64,000 nucleotides of DNA from CAZWRV01 sp964636325. GTDB lineage: Bacteria > Verrucomicrobiota > Lentisphaeria > Victivallales > GWF2-50-93. The position numbers and the translations under genes were made by a program. The notes under the pieces are model-generated. The model made no database searches, had not been told where the DNA came from, and worked only from the letters and a program-made list of their open reading frames with translations. The stretch lies in contig CAZWRV010000002.1 of assembly GCA_964636325.1 (NCBI GenBank), forward strand, positions 1 to 64,000. The letters are read 5' to 3'. Of the stretch, positions 35,120-45,391 are shown piece after piece (positions within the stretch are counted from its first letter, which is position 1; each line of letters opens with the position of its first letter).

Positions 35120-37450
35120 ATGGAAAATTCATCTGCCCTACCCTGCACGGAAAAAAGTTACGGCCTCGTTGTCTGCGGCGGCGGCGTGGGCGGCGTGATC
35201 ACCGCCGTCATGGCCGCGCGCAAGGGTCTTTCGGTGGCACTGCTCGACGACAAGGCCGGGCTGGGCGGCAACGCATGCTCCGAGATCGGCGTGAGCATCG
35301 ACGGCGCGCACTGCTTCGGCATGTTCGCGAACATGCGCGAGGGCGGTCCTGTCGAGGAACTGAAGGAGCGCATCGCGGAATTGGATCCCTACGGACAGGG
35401 CGGACAGAACAGCACTGTGATGCTCTTCTGGTGCCGCGAAGCCGGAGTCCATGTCTTCAGCGAACTTTTGATCGACGAGGTTGCCACCAAGGACCGACGC
35501 ATCGTGCAGGTAACCGGTTCGCAGGGCGGCACCGAGCGGCGCCTTTCCTTCCGGGCCCGCCAGTTCGTGGACGCCACAGGCGACGGGGTTGTCGCCGCCT
35601 TGGCGGGTGCTGAATTCATGAGCGGCCGCGAAGGATGCGGGACGTTCGGTGAAATACTCGCTCCTGAAAAGCCCGACACGGGAATCATGGGTGCATCTCT
35701 CTTGTTCCGCGCCAGCGAAAAGAAGGAGACCACTACATTCACACGTCCGGCATGGGCCTACGAATACCGGACCGAAGCGGATCTTCCTCACCGCCTTTCC
35801 ATGCAGAAAGGACCGGTGCCGTGCGGATTCTGGTGGATCGAATACGCCGGGAACCACGACGATCCGATCGGAGAATACGAACAAATACGGATTGAGCTTT
35901 CAAAATGCCTCTACGGTTGCTGGGCCTTCCTGAAGAACGATCCGTCGCGGAAAATGGAGAAATGGTCGCTTGACCGCGTCAGCATTTCACCGGCCAAGCG
36001 CGAAAGTCGGCGGGTCGTCGGCGACATCGTCGTCACCGAAAAGGACATCGTCGAGCGCACCGCCTTCCACGACGCGGTCGCCTACGCCGGATGGAACATC
36101 GACGTGCACGTGCCCGGCGGCTTCAAGTCGCCGTTCAAGCCCAACATCCATGCCAATTTCCCATGGGTCGCTCCGTTGCCGCTGCGGGCCCTGTATTCCC
36201 GTGACTTCGACAACCTCTGGCTTGTCGGCCGTGACATCAGCGTTTCACATGTCGCGCTTGGCGCCACGCGCCTGCAGGCCACCATCGGCGCGATGGGTCA
36301 CGCGGTCGCATGCGCCGCCGCAGCCGCGCACAACCACGGACTCGGCACGCGCGGAACCTCTCGGAAGCATATCAAGCGGATCCAGCAGGAGCTCCTGCGC
36401 GACGGCGCCTACATTCCCGGTGTCCGCAACGAGGACAAGCTTGATCTTGCGCGCAAGGCGGCATGCACTGCCACTAGCGACCAGCCGTTGAAATTCATCC
36501 CCTCCGAGGAATTCATTGCCATAAGCAATGGCCGGGCGCTTTCATTCCCGCTGTCCGGCGGCCGGATCGACAAAATCACCTTGTCGCTCCGCAATCCCGG
36601 GATTGCGGTTGCCGAGGCGAAACTTTTCTTCTCACCTTGCCTGCATCCGAACCATGCTTCGGATCTTAATCCTCTCTCGGCAAAAACGTTCAGAATCAAG
36701 CCCGGCGAAAATCGCATTTCATGGCCGCTGAATCTGAAGAATCTGCCCGAGGGGCTTTACTCCGTCGGTGTCACCACTTCCGCAATCATTGAGTGGAAGT
36801 CAAGCAGAGAGGCGCCCTACGGATGCCATACGCTCGTCCTTGATCCTGAGCGCTACTATATTCCGAAGCGCGGCGTCCGCGACAACCTGTATGCGGTAAT
36901 GAAGCCGATCATGATGGCGCCGCCCGGTGAAGATACCCGCTGGACTAGGGAAAGGTTCCATCGAATCTGGAGGCCGAACCACCTGATGAGAGACTGCCCG
37001 CGCATCCCCTGTATTGAAATTTCCCCTGTACAGCGGCCTTACCGCGCACAGCAGGTGCTCAGCGGTTCATCGCACAGCGACCTGATGCCGGAACTTTGGA
37101 TCTCCGATCCGGAACAACCTCTCCCGCAGGCGCTCGAACTCTCGTGGAAGTCGGAGCGGACACTATCGGAGATCCGCATCGTCTTCGATACGGACCTGGA
37201 CATGTCGCATCCCGCGTTCGAACCAATTGACACACTGGTGAAATCATACCGCATTGAAGCCTACTCCAATGGCGTCTGGCGCGAAATATTACGCGAGGAG
37301 GACAACCGAATCCGCTTCAGGATTCATCGCTTTCCTACCGTGAAGGTCTCGGCTGTCCGCATTGTCGTAGACGCCGTTCACGCCGGCGGCAGGAGCGCCC
37401 GCGTCTTCGAAATCCGGGCATATGGACCACCAATAAATTCCAAGCACTAA
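35120..37450 (+). CDS. FAD-dependent oxidoreductase with C-terminal discoidin-like domain
   Basis: A 776-residue flavoprotein. The dinucleotide motif VVCGGGVGGVITAVMAARKG lies at residues 13-32, followed by GLGGNACSEIGVSIDG and the family end NLWLVGRDISVSHVALGATR about residues 365-385. About 120 further residues belong to a beta-rich linker, and the last 160 look like an F5/8 C-type (discoidin) domain (SHSDLMPELWISDPEQPLPQ, VKVSAVRIVVDA). No signal peptide. The oxidised substrate is unknown. GGAG precedes the ATG. It lies 77 bases after the CBM9/propeller gene. Confidence 0.8.
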   Translation: MENSSALPCTEKSYGLVVCGGGVGGVITAVMAARKGLSVALLDDKAGLGGNACSEIGVSIDGAHCFGMFANMREGGPVEELKERIAELDPYGQGGQNSTVMLFWCREAGVHVFSELLIDEVATKDRRIVQVTGSQGGTERRLSFRARQFVDATGDGVVAALAGAEFMSGREGCGTFGEILAPEKPDTGIMGASLLFRASEKKETTTFTRPAWAYEYRTEADLPHRLSMQKGPVPCGFWWIEYAGNHDDPIGEYEQIRIELSKCLYGCWAFLKNDPSRKMEKWSLDRVSISPAKRESRRVVGDIVVTEKDIVERTAFHDAVAYAGWNIDVHVPGGFKSPFKPNIHANFPWVAPLPLRALYSRDFDNLWLVGRDISVSHVALGATRLQATIGAMGHAVACAAAAAHNHGLGTRGTSRKHIKRIQQELLRDGAYIPGVRNEDKLDLARKAACTATSDQPLKFIPSEEFIAISNGRALSFPLSGGRIDKITLSLRNPGIAVAEAKLFFSPCLHPNHASDLNPLSAKTFRIKPGENRISWPLNLKNLPEGLYSVGVTTSAIIEWKSSREAPYGCHTLVLDPERYYIPKRGVRDNLYAVMKPIMMAPPGEDTRWTRERFHRIWRPNHLMRDCPRIPCIEISPVQRPYRAQQVLSGSSHSDLMPELWISDPEQPLPQALELSWKSERTLSEIRIVFDTDLDMSHPAFEPIDTLVKSYRIEAYSNGVWREILREEDNRIRFRIHRFPTVKVSAVRIVVDAVHAGGRSARVFEIRAYGPPINSKH

Positions 37451-37540
37451 ATTCCAAATCACAAATAAAATCCAATTTACAAATTCCAATCTTAACGATT
37501 CAGAATTTGAATATTGTAGCTTGAAATTCGCTCTAAAACT
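37436..37540. repeat. AAATTCCAAAT-type intergenic tract
   Basis: Overlapping words such as AAATTCCAAATCACAAAT and AATTCCAATC fill the gap between two FAD oxidoreductase genes. Similar tracts occur between genes of many environmental bacteria; no function is visible. Confidence 0.55.
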
Positions 37541-37557
37541 TAAAGAAGAAAAAGAAC

Positions 37558-40500
37558 ATGAAAAAGTACAGGCTCAAGGCCCGCGAGATTCCGCTCGATG
37601 ATTCATTCGATGTCGTCGTTGTGGGAGGAGGCCCTTCGGGCTGCACCGCCGCGGCGGCCGCTGCGCGCGAAGGCGCGAGGACGCTCCTGATCGAGGCGAC
37701 TTCCGCGCTCGGAGGAATGGGAACTTCCGGCCTTGTGCCCGCATGGTGCCCCTTCTCCGACAAGACCAGGATCATCTACGGCGGCCTTGCGCAGCAGGTT
37801 TTTGAAAAGTTGAAGGCCGGGATGCCGCATGTCGGCAAGGACGAGATGGACTGGTGGAACTCATCGCCCGGCTCGTGGAGGCACAGCATGCTCAAGGCGC
37901 ATCCGGCCCTCACCGACGGCCACATGTGCAAGGCGCATGTAGGTCCTGGAGTCTTCGGCTTCAACGCCGGGCATGTCTGGGATGTCGACAACACGCGGCC
38001 CGAAACCGTGTCCAAAGCCCTGATACAGGGCCGGAAGATCGCCCGCGAATTCCGCGGCGCGCTCGCCGAATTCCATCCGGCATTCAAGAACTCATTCCTG
38101 GTGAACACCGGATCGCTCCTTGGAATCCGCGAAACTCGCAGGATCGTCGGCGACTATGTCCTCACCATCGAAGACTATTTGGCGCGCAGATCTTTCGACG
38201 ACGAGATAAGCCGTAACAGCTATCCGATCGACGTGCATACCGCCAAGAACGAAATAGAAAAGAGCAAGGAAGGCAAGCTGGACGTCATGAACCGCTTCGA
38301 ACAGTTCAAGGCGGGCGAATCACATGGCATCCCCTATCGCTGCCTCATCCCCGGAGGAATAAGGAACGTATTGGTGCCGGGCCGTCTGATCAGAAAGACC
38401 TGCGCGGTATTGGCGACCGCCCTGATGTGCGCTGCGTCGGCTGTTGCAACCGAGACCGAGAACCACACGCTTCCTGTCCTCCCTGCGCCGGGGCCTGTCG
38501 CCGTCGACGGTGCGGTCAAGGACTGGGATCTATCGGGCGGCGTTTTCGCCTGCGGCGAGCTGGAGCATCTGCGCGATCAGTTCGCGGTGTGGTTCCACGC
38601 GATGTATGACGCGGAAAACCTCTACCTCCTCGCGCGCTGGAAGGATCCGACGCCGCTCAACAACCCCGAGAACTTCGGCGGCCACGGCTTCAACGGCGAT
38701 TGCCTGCAGGTGCGCTTCATTATGGACGACGGGACTCCTGAGCGCACCGTCACCTGGTGGACGATGTGGCGCGACGTAAAGGGTGCCAATGTCATCGACC
38801 GCTCCTGCCCCGGCCCGACGAACGGCGTGCCGGACAATGTGATGCCTTCCCTTCCACGCGCCGACGAACAGGGAGTCAAGCAGGCGTTTCAAGTCGATGC
38901 GGACGGCAAGGGCTATTCCCAGGAAATCTCGATCCCTTGGAAGCTGCTCGGAGTGTCGGGCAAGGTTCCCAAGGCAGGCGACAGCTTTGTGATCACGATC
39001 GAGCCCAACTTCACCGCGGGCGCCTTCGGACGCATCACCATCAAGGACATCTTCAACTCCAACGTCAAGGCTCCAGACAGGATATTCACTTTCCGCGCAT
39101 ACAAGCACTGGGGCACCGCCGCGCTGATGCCGAAGGGTTACATAGAGCCGCTGCCGGTCCGTGTCGCCGATACCCGCACGTTCCCGGTCAGCATGAAGGA
39201 CGGCCAGCCCGTCGTAGACTGGACGGGGCTAGTCCGCAGATTCGAATGGCCCGGCTTCAAGCCGATCAGCTTTGAGATGCCTTTCGACGGCTACGTGTCG
39301 CTGAACATCATCGCGCCGGACGGCACAATCGCCCGCCATCTTCTCAACTGGGACCAGCGTACGAAAGGCAAGCACACCGTGCAGTGGGACGGCCTGAGCG
39401 ACTCAGTCTACCGCACGCCCGGCACTCCCCTTCCCTCAGGCGAATATTGCTGGAAGGCAATCGCACATCCCGGTGTCAAGCTCACATTCCGCGGCTGGGC
39501 GAGCTACGGCGGACGGGTTCCCTGGCAGTCAGGCCCGAAGGATTTCTGGCTCGGAGACCACGGAGTGCCGACGGCGGTCCTCGCTGACGACGACCGCATC
39601 TACCTCGCCTGCGACGGCGCCGAGGGCGGGCGCCATCTGCTGGCGACAGACTTCAAAGGCAATTTTATCTGGGGTCTGCAGAACACAACCGGCGCGGGCG
39701 ATCCGGAATTCATCGCCTCGGCCGATGGAATTGTATATGTCCTCCATCCGAAGCTGAGCTGGGTGAACGGACCCGGCTCGATCTCACGCGTCGACGCCGC
39801 GACCGGCGCATACCTGCCGTGGCCGGGCACAAAGAGCCATGTCCTCAGCCTTGGAACCGTCTGGCCGCCGGACCAGGCCGCCGCTATGGCCGACCACTGG
39901 GACGGACTTGACGCGCGCGGTGGAAAAATCTACGCTACCGCCAGCGACGCAACATTTTACGTGAACGACATCGTCGACTGGAAGGCGATGGTCACGCATC
40001 TCAAGGGCGACACAGCGATGGCCAAGCGCATCATGGCGGAGGTCGATCCGGAAACCACAAAGCGCCTTGCCGACTTCCTCGCGGGCAAGGTCGAGCAGGA
40101 GCGCGCATTCGCGACATGGAACGGAGGACCGCGCTTCGACCGCGAAGTAGTTGAATCTTTAAACAAGCTTCTCCCGGCTACTGATCTTGTCCCCTTTTCC
40201 GTCGCTCTTCCTCCTCCTCGGCTACTGGCCCGCGCAAACCGCGCCTTCCTCGAGAAGACATTCGCGCCGGCAATCCGCACCCAGCCGCAGGACATCCTTA
40301 TCGTCCTCGACGATGCGACAGGCAAGGTCGAGAAAAGCTGGCCGCTGCCCATGGGCGGCGCCCTTAAGGTTGTTTCGGACAAGTTGGCATATGTGATCTC
40401 CGGCGGAACGGATGTGCTTGCCATTGATCTCGCGTCAGGCAAAGGCACCTCGTTGATCTCCGGGCTTAAGAACGCGGCCGGAATCAACGTTGATAAGTCC

Positions 40501-42612
40501 GGCAAGATCTATGTAAGCGTCGGCGATCCGGACAACCAGGTGACAGTATTCGATGCCAGCGGAAAGGAGGAGAAGCGGATAGGGCGCAAGGGCGGCCGCG
40601 CCCCGCTCGGCCCCTGGCAGGCCGACGGCATGCTCTTCCCCGCAGGTGTTGCCGTAGACAAGGAAGGACAGCTCTGGGTCATGGAGCGAGATGCCCATCC
40701 GAAGCGCGTCAGCGTCTGGAAGCTCAGCGACGGCAAGCTCGTAGCCGACTTCTTCGGACCGACACAATACGGCGCCTCCGGATCCGCCATCAATCCGAAG
40801 GATCCGGATCTGATGGTCGGCGTCGGCTGCGAGTGGCGTCTCGATCCCAAGACCGGACGTTCCACTTGTGTCGGCACATTCGACCGGCAGTATCACAGCT
40901 TCGCCACGTTCCGCGAAGGGAAAAACGGCAAGCTCTACCTTTATACAATATATGGACAATACGGCGTCGGCGGCGTGCAGGTATGGGAGCGGCTCGGCGA
41001 TGCGAATTTCGCAAAACGCGCGGAACTCCGCACCGCAGGCGACCTGCGCAACACAGCTGGAAAAACCGAACTCTGGGTCGACGCCGACGGCGACGGCAAG
41101 GAACAGCAGGAGGAAGTTCAGACGCAGGAGGGCGCGCTCTTCTGCGCAGGCAGCAACAGCTGGTCGCTCAACCTCGGCCCCGACCTCACGCTCTACGCGC
41201 AGGACTGGAAGGACAAGAAGCTCAAAGCCCTTCCGGCGGACGGCTTCAACGGCTGCAACGCTCCGAAATACGATCTCGGCAAGCTCCGGCCCATGCCTGA
41301 ATCCATGACGGCCGGCTACGAACGCAACATGGGCTGCGCGCTCCCGAGCGCCGACAATAAAATGATTCTGGTCAACCTTCGCGCCAAGGATCACCCGGCC
41401 GGCTACCTTTGGCATGGATTCGAGCTGGCCAGCGGCAAGCTGATGTGGACATACCCGAATCCATTCTTCCAGGTGCACGGATCGCACAAGGCGCCCGCGC
41501 CTGATCCCGGGCTCTTCCGCGGCGCATATGGGCCGATCGGCGCCCTCTCCGCGAAAGGTGTGGGCGACTTCTGGGTGATCAACGGCAACCTCGGCGAATG
41601 GTATGCCCTGACCTCCGACGGCTTCTTCCTCACGCGCCTCTTCAACGGCAACGTCTTCGAGTGGCAGTGGCCGCAGGAGGCGACGCCGGGAGTCGACATG
41701 ACAAACCTGCCGCCCGGCTGCGGCGGCGAAGACTTCGGCGGATCAGTCACGCAGGCCGACGACGGACGACTCATGGTTCAGTCCGGCAAGATGGCCATCT
41801 GGAACATTCTCCTGACCGGACTCGACCAGACCGTCGCGATACCGGGCGGGAAGATAAGCTTGAACGATGCCGAGACGAAGCAGGCGGTGGCGCTGCGCGA
41901 ACAGGCGCTCCAGGCCGCGAGCGCCGGCAGTAAAATCACCGTCAAGCGCGCCACAGTCAACTTCACCGGCAACCTTGGCGCGGACTTCAAGGGGTGCGAG
42001 TTCACCGACTTCCAGAAGATGGAGGACGCACGGATCCGTACCGCGCTCGCATACGACGACAAGAACCTCTACCTCGGCTGGGAACTGCGCGACAGCACTC
42101 CGTGGATCAACGGCGCGACCGACATCTCGCAGATGTATGCATGCGGCGACACCGTCGACTTCCAGATCGGCGCCGACCCTGCGGCCGATCCGAAACGGAA
42201 CAAGGCCGTCAGCGGCGACCTGCGCCTCTCGATCGGAAACTACCAGGGCAAGCCGACCGCCGTCCTCTACAAATTCGTCTCCGCGGACAAGAAACCGCGC
42301 ACTTTCACCTCAGGCGTGATACAGGGCTGGCAGGTGGACTGGGTCGACGCGCTCGCGGACGCGGTCGTGAAGGTGAAGACTGAAAAGGAGCGTTACATCG
42401 TGGAGGCTTCAGTGCCGCTGGCGACTCTCGGGCTGGCGCCGAAGCCGGGGCTCAGCCTCCGCGGCGACGTCGGCGCAACGCACGCCGATCCGTCGGGAGT
42501 CCGCACGAAGCTGCGCACGCACTGGAGCAACCAGCAGACAGGACTCGTCGACGACGTCGTCTTCGAGCTCCAGCCGCTCCCGCAGAACTGGGGCGAGATC
42601 GTGTTCGAATAA
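37558..42612 (+). CDS. Chimera: eroded FAD oxidoreductase joined to CBM9/propeller protein
   Basis: A 1684-residue open frame in two unrelated parts. Residues 1-276 match an FAD-dependent oxidoreductase (GGGPSG at 23-28, IRETRRIVGDYVLTIEDYLA). About 100 middle residues are missing (a jump from KDEMDWW near residue 100 to HPALTDGHMCK), and the end stops at NVLVPGR. The next residues are a signal peptide (KTCAVLATALMCAASAVATE, about 281-300), a CBM9-like domain, propeller repeats (AAGINVDKSGKIYVSVGDPD), the shared FQVHGSHKAP motif and a final CBM9-like domain, as in the protein at 30975. A TTG or GTG at 38371/38374 with AAGGA upstream could start the second part on its own. The FAD part is probably non-functional. 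Confidence 0.7.
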   Translation: MKKYRLKAREIPLDDSFDVVVVGGGPSGCTAAAAAAREGARTLLIEATSALGGMGTSGLVPAWCPFSDKTRIIYGGLAQQVFEKLKAGMPHVGKDEMDWWNSSPGSWRHSMLKAHPALTDGHMCKAHVGPGVFGFNAGHVWDVDNTRPETVSKALIQGRKIAREFRGALAEFHPAFKNSFLVNTGSLLGIRETRRIVGDYVLTIEDYLARRSFDDEISRNSYPIDVHTAKNEIEKSKEGKLDVMNRFEQFKAGESHGIPYRCLIPGGIRNVLVPGRLIRKTCAVLATALMCAASAVATETENHTLPVLPAPGPVAVDGAVKDWDLSGGVFACGELEHLRDQFAVWFHAMYDAENLYLLARWKDPTPLNNPENFGGHGFNGDCLQVRFIMDDGTPERTVTWWTMWRDVKGANVIDRSCPGPTNGVPDNVMPSLPRADEQGVKQAFQVDADGKGYSQEISIPWKLLGVSGKVPKAGDSFVITIEPNFTAGAFGRITIKDIFNSNVKAPDRIFTFRAYKHWGTAALMPKGYIEPLPVRVADTRTFPVSMKDGQPVVDWTGLVRRFEWPGFKPISFEMPFDGYVSLNIIAPDGTIARHLLNWDQRTKGKHTVQWDGLSDSVYRTPGTPLPSGEYCWKAIAHPGVKLTFRGWASYGGRVPWQSGPKDFWLGDHGVPTAVLADDDRIYLACDGAEGGRHLLATDFKGNFIWGLQNTTGAGDPEFIASADGIVYVLHPKLSWVNGPGSISRVDAATGAYLPWPGTKSHVLSLGTVWPPDQAAAMADHWDGLDARGGKIYATASDATFYVNDIVDWKAMVTHLKGDTAMAKRIMAEVDPETTKRLADFLAGKVEQERAFATWNGGPRFDREVVESLNKLLPATDLVPFSVALPPPRLLARANRAFLEKTFAPAIRTQPQDILIVLDDATGKVEKSWPLPMGGALKVVSDKLAYVISGGTDVLAIDLASGKGTSLISGLKNAAGINVDKSGKIYVSVGDPDNQVTVFDASGKEEKRIGRKGGRAPLGPWQADGMLFPAGVAVDKEGQLWVMERDAHPKRVSVWKLSDGKLVADFFGPTQYGASGSAINPKDPDLMVGVGCEWRLDPKTGRSTCVGTFDRQYHSFATFREGKNGKLYLYTIYGQYGVGGVQVWERLGDANFAKRAELRTAGDLRNTAGKTELWVDADGDGKEQQEEVQTQEGALFCAGSNSWSLNLGPDLTLYAQDWKDKKLKALPADGFNGCNAPKYDLGKLRPMPESMTAGYERNMGCALPSADNKMILVNLRAKDHPAGYLWHGFELASGKLMWTYPNPFFQVHGSHKAPAPDPGLFRGAYGPIGALSAKGVGDFWVINGNLGEWYALTSDGFFLTRLFNGNVFEWQWPQEATPGVDMTNLPPGCGGEDFGGSVTQADDGRLMVQSGKMAIWNILLTGLDQTVAIPGGKISLNDAETKQAVALREQALQAASAGSKITVKRATVNFTGNLGADFKGCEFTDFQKMEDARIRTALAYDDKNLYLGWELRDSTPWINGATDISQMYACGDTVDFQIGADPAADPKRNKAVSGDLRLSIGNYQGKPTAVLYKFVSADKKPRTFTSGVIQGWQVDWVDALADAVVKVKTEKERYIVEASVPLATLGLAPKPGLSLRGDVGATHADPSGVRTKLRTHWSNQQTGLVDDVVFELQPLPQNWGEIVFE
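38371..38376 (+). promoter_or_regulatory. Alternative start site inside the chimera
   Basis: AAGGA (38361-38365) precedes TTG at 38371 by 5 bases and GTG at 38374 by 8. Starting at either gives an ordinary secreted protein (VPGRLIRKTCAVLATALM...) of about 1412 residues. Confidence 0.5.
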
Positions 42613-42760
42613 GTCCCCCTCAGGCAGGCTTATTCGAGCATAGATATAAAATCCGCCCACGCGCTTGAAATTGAGATTGCCACCCGGTGCACCGGCCTCT
42701 CGTCGAAGCCGCCGTTTCCCGACCCCATCATGAACGATCCGGACGGGATGGGCATCATCC

Positions 42761-45313
42761 TCATTCCGAGGGAGTTGCACCGGTGACGCCCAGGAGGAAG
42801 AAGACCGTGTCGTTGTCCGCGTTTTTCTTAGAGACTTCGATCGACTTCAGAGGCTTGTCCGGCTCGGGGTTCGACCACTTAAGGTAGTACAAAGTCACCT
42901 TGGAGACGGATCTGTTCGGGCCCTGCCAGGCGATGAAGCAGTTGTTCTCGTTCAATGTGGAGACCTCCTGCCAGCTAGGGTCGGCCCACCAGTCTATGAT
43001 CTGCTTCCCGTAGATGACGGGAATATTTGCATTGGAGCCGTCCTCGTATTCGGCCGTGAATTTCGCGATTTCGGCGTTTTCGCGGACTTTCCCGTCCGGG
43101 GTCTTCCCGGCCCAGCAGTATGCTCCGGTATACAGAAAGAAAATCTCCGAGAATTTCTTCCCTTCGCACGCGATGGAGACGGAGACGGGATAAGGTTTGT
43201 CGATCTTTATCCTCTGTGTTTCAAGCATGACGGCGCCTGCGGGCGCCTCGGGATCGCCGACGAGCCATGGGATGCCGTCGAACACCTGTTTGCCGGCTGG
43301 CATTAGGCTCATGTCGTTCAGGCCCTGGTCGCTCCAACCGCCCTTGCCGTCGCCGGGAACCTCGTCCTTCAGCGAGCGGTTGAAATAGGTGCTTATGTCC
43401 ATGGGTTCGTAGACCGGATTGGATCTGCCGCCCGCACCGGAGGATTTCCCCATATACTTGACGAAATACGGGCTCCAGTCGAGACGCATGGCCGACGCGT
43501 CGAAACCGATCTTCGCGGCAAGATCCTTGTTGATTATGGTGAAATCGCCGGCCTCGGGATTCCTGAAGAGCCTGCCGCCTCCGAAGACGTTCTTGAATTC
43601 CGGGTTGTAGGCGGCGAATTCCTCTTTCGTAGCCGGGATGCCGCTGAGCTGGAAGGGCTTGGGGTTTTTCGCGGAGAGGAATAGGTTGCCGCTTATCATG
43701 TTGCCGAAGGTGCACTTGAACTTGTCGTCCAGGTCCTTGACCAGCGTCACGAAATAATAGTTTTCTTCGCAGATGTTTCCGATTATCGTGTTGCGTCTGG
43801 CGCCGGTGGCGTCCGTCCTTCTGTCGTGAGCCTTGATTTCGACGGCCTGCCCGCCGTTGTTGTAGAAGATGTTGTTGCGGACCTGGGAGTCGCTGGAGTT
43901 GGCGATGCAGACGCCTGCGCCGCCGGGGGTCCTGGAATTCATGAATACGTTGTTCCTGATTACGGGCCCCCTGGTGATGTTCCTCCTGGCCTCTTCCGGC
44001 GTAGGGACGATGCTTTTCTTGTTGCCGCCTTCGGCGTATTCGAGCTTGTTGGCGGGCGTGGTTTCGACGAGCACGGCGCCCGGCACCGCGCCGCAGACGA
44101 AATTGCTCTCGAAGACGAGGCCTTCGCCGCCGCAGTCCGTCCAGAGTCCGTAGTTCCCGCTGTTTCTTACGACGTTGCCCCTGACGACGTTGTTGAGGCC
44201 CCAGAAGCCGCCCTTGAAGCCGCCGCCCTCGGAAGTGAACGACCAGCCCTTGTAGTTGTTGTTGTCCATGATGTTGTTTTCGATGAGTATGTTGTCCGCC
44301 AGGGCGGCGCCGATCCCGGTGACTCCGTTGTTGCTGGATATGCAGTGCCGGATTATGACGTCCTTCACATCGGAGATCATGTATTTGGACTCCTCCTTGC
44401 TCCAGTAGTCCTGACCGGCCGCGGAGATGCCTGCGTGGTTCGCGAACTGGACGTCGCAGTCCTCGACGACGATGTTGCGGACGTCGCTTCCGCGGATCTG
44501 GATGGCGGCCATCCTTGTGAAGTTCGCGATGTTCCGGACGGTGAAGCCGCGGATCCGGACATATGCGGCAACGCACTGCCTGGCGATTTCGGTCTCGGTG
44601 TAGGAGTTCCTGTTGGCATGGGAGCCGACGGCGACGGCCCAGCACCTGCGGGAAACCTCGCAGTTCTGGAGATTAGGATCCGCCTTCCCTTCAAGGCAGA
44701 TCAGGATTTTCTTCTCGGCGTCGTCCACGAAGAAGACGTTCTTCGGCTTCAGCATCGCCTTTTCGGAGACATGGCGAAGGATTTTCCCGTTGAGGAAGAC
44801 CTGCTCCGTCCTGAGCGTGAGCGGCGTGTCCGGCTTCTGCCCGAACGGATTGAAGAGCGTCGGCCTTTCTACGCTGTAAATGCCCTTTTCGGCGTCTTCG
44901 AGCTTCCAGTTCTTCTCGACGTCGGAGCCCCTGATCTCGACTCCCGGCTCCGCGATGAAACTTATCCAGGCGTCGGGGCGGCCGACCTTGTTCGTCCAGA
45001 AACCTTCCTTGTAGAGGCCCTTCAGGACGAGGACGGTTTCGCCCGGCCGAACCACGTCGGCAGCCTTCTGCATGGTGGCAAAGGCTTTTTCCGGCGATCT
45101 TCCGTCGTTCGAATCGCTGCCGGTCGTGCCGACGAAGTATGTCGCACTGGCGTAGTCGACATCATACTTCCGCGGGCCAGGAACTGGAAATTTGTCAGCG
45201 GTTCCCGCCATGACGGCCTCGGCGGTTCCCGCCCTACCCACATCCTCCGTGACGCATCCCTGGACCGCGAGGAGCGACAAGGCGGCAAGGACAGGAGAAA
45301 AAGTCTTAATCAT
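42761..45313 (-). CDS. Right-handed beta-helix lipoprotein (polysaccharide-lyase-like)
   Basis: An 850-residue secreted protein. MIKTFSPVLAALSLLAVQGC is a lipoprotein signal. The start of the helix domain is ATYFVGTTGSDSNDGRSPEK. Repeats rich in Asn and Ile continue to about residue 560 (VVEDCDVQFANHAGISAAGQ, NILIENNIMDNNNYKGWSFT). A C-terminal beta domain of about 200 residues follows (FSEIFFLYTGAYCWAG). This fits a pectate/chondroitin-like lyase or glycan-binding protein; catalytic residues cannot be named. GGAGGAG lies 7 bases before the ATG at 45313. It is downstream of the two importer genes on the same strand and may share their transcript. Confidence 0.8.
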   Translation of the reverse strand: MIKTFSPVLAALSLLAVQGCVTEDVGRAGTAEAVMAGTADKFPVPGPRKYDVDYASATYFVGTTGSDSNDGRSPEKAFATMQKAADVVRPGETVLVLKGLYKEGFWTNKVGRPDAWISFIAEPGVEIRGSDVEKNWKLEDAEKGIYSVERPTLFNPFGQKPDTPLTLRTEQVFLNGKILRHVSEKAMLKPKNVFFVDDAEKKILICLEGKADPNLQNCEVSRRCWAVAVGSHANRNSYTETEIARQCVAAYVRIRGFTVRNIANFTRMAAIQIRGSDVRNIVVEDCDVQFANHAGISAAGQDYWSKEESKYMISDVKDVIIRHCISSNNGVTGIGAALADNILIENNIMDNNNYKGWSFTSEGGGFKGGFWGLNNVVRGNVVRNSGNYGLWTDCGGEGLVFESNFVCGAVPGAVLVETTPANKLEYAEGGNKKSIVPTPEEARRNITRGPVIRNNVFMNSRTPGGAGVCIANSSDSQVRNNIFYNNGGQAVEIKAHDRRTDATGARRNTIIGNICEENYYFVTLVKDLDDKFKCTFGNMISGNLFLSAKNPKPFQLSGIPATKEEFAAYNPEFKNVFGGGRLFRNPEAGDFTIINKDLAAKIGFDASAMRLDWSPYFVKYMGKSSGAGGRSNPVYEPMDISTYFNRSLKDEVPGDGKGGWSDQGLNDMSLMPAGKQVFDGIPWLVGDPEAPAGAVMLETQRIKIDKPYPVSVSIACEGKKFSEIFFLYTGAYCWAGKTPDGKVRENAEIAKFTAEYEDGSNANIPVIYGKQIIDWWADPSWQEVSTLNENNCFIAWQGPNRSVSKVTLYYLKWSNPEPDKPLKSIEVSKKNADNDTVFFLLGVTGATPSE

Positions 45314-45391
45314 CGGTCATCTCCTCCAACAGGTTGTGTCAAGCTTGGCAATTTGTGAGGCCGTCGATACGCAGTAGAAATGAAAGGAAGG

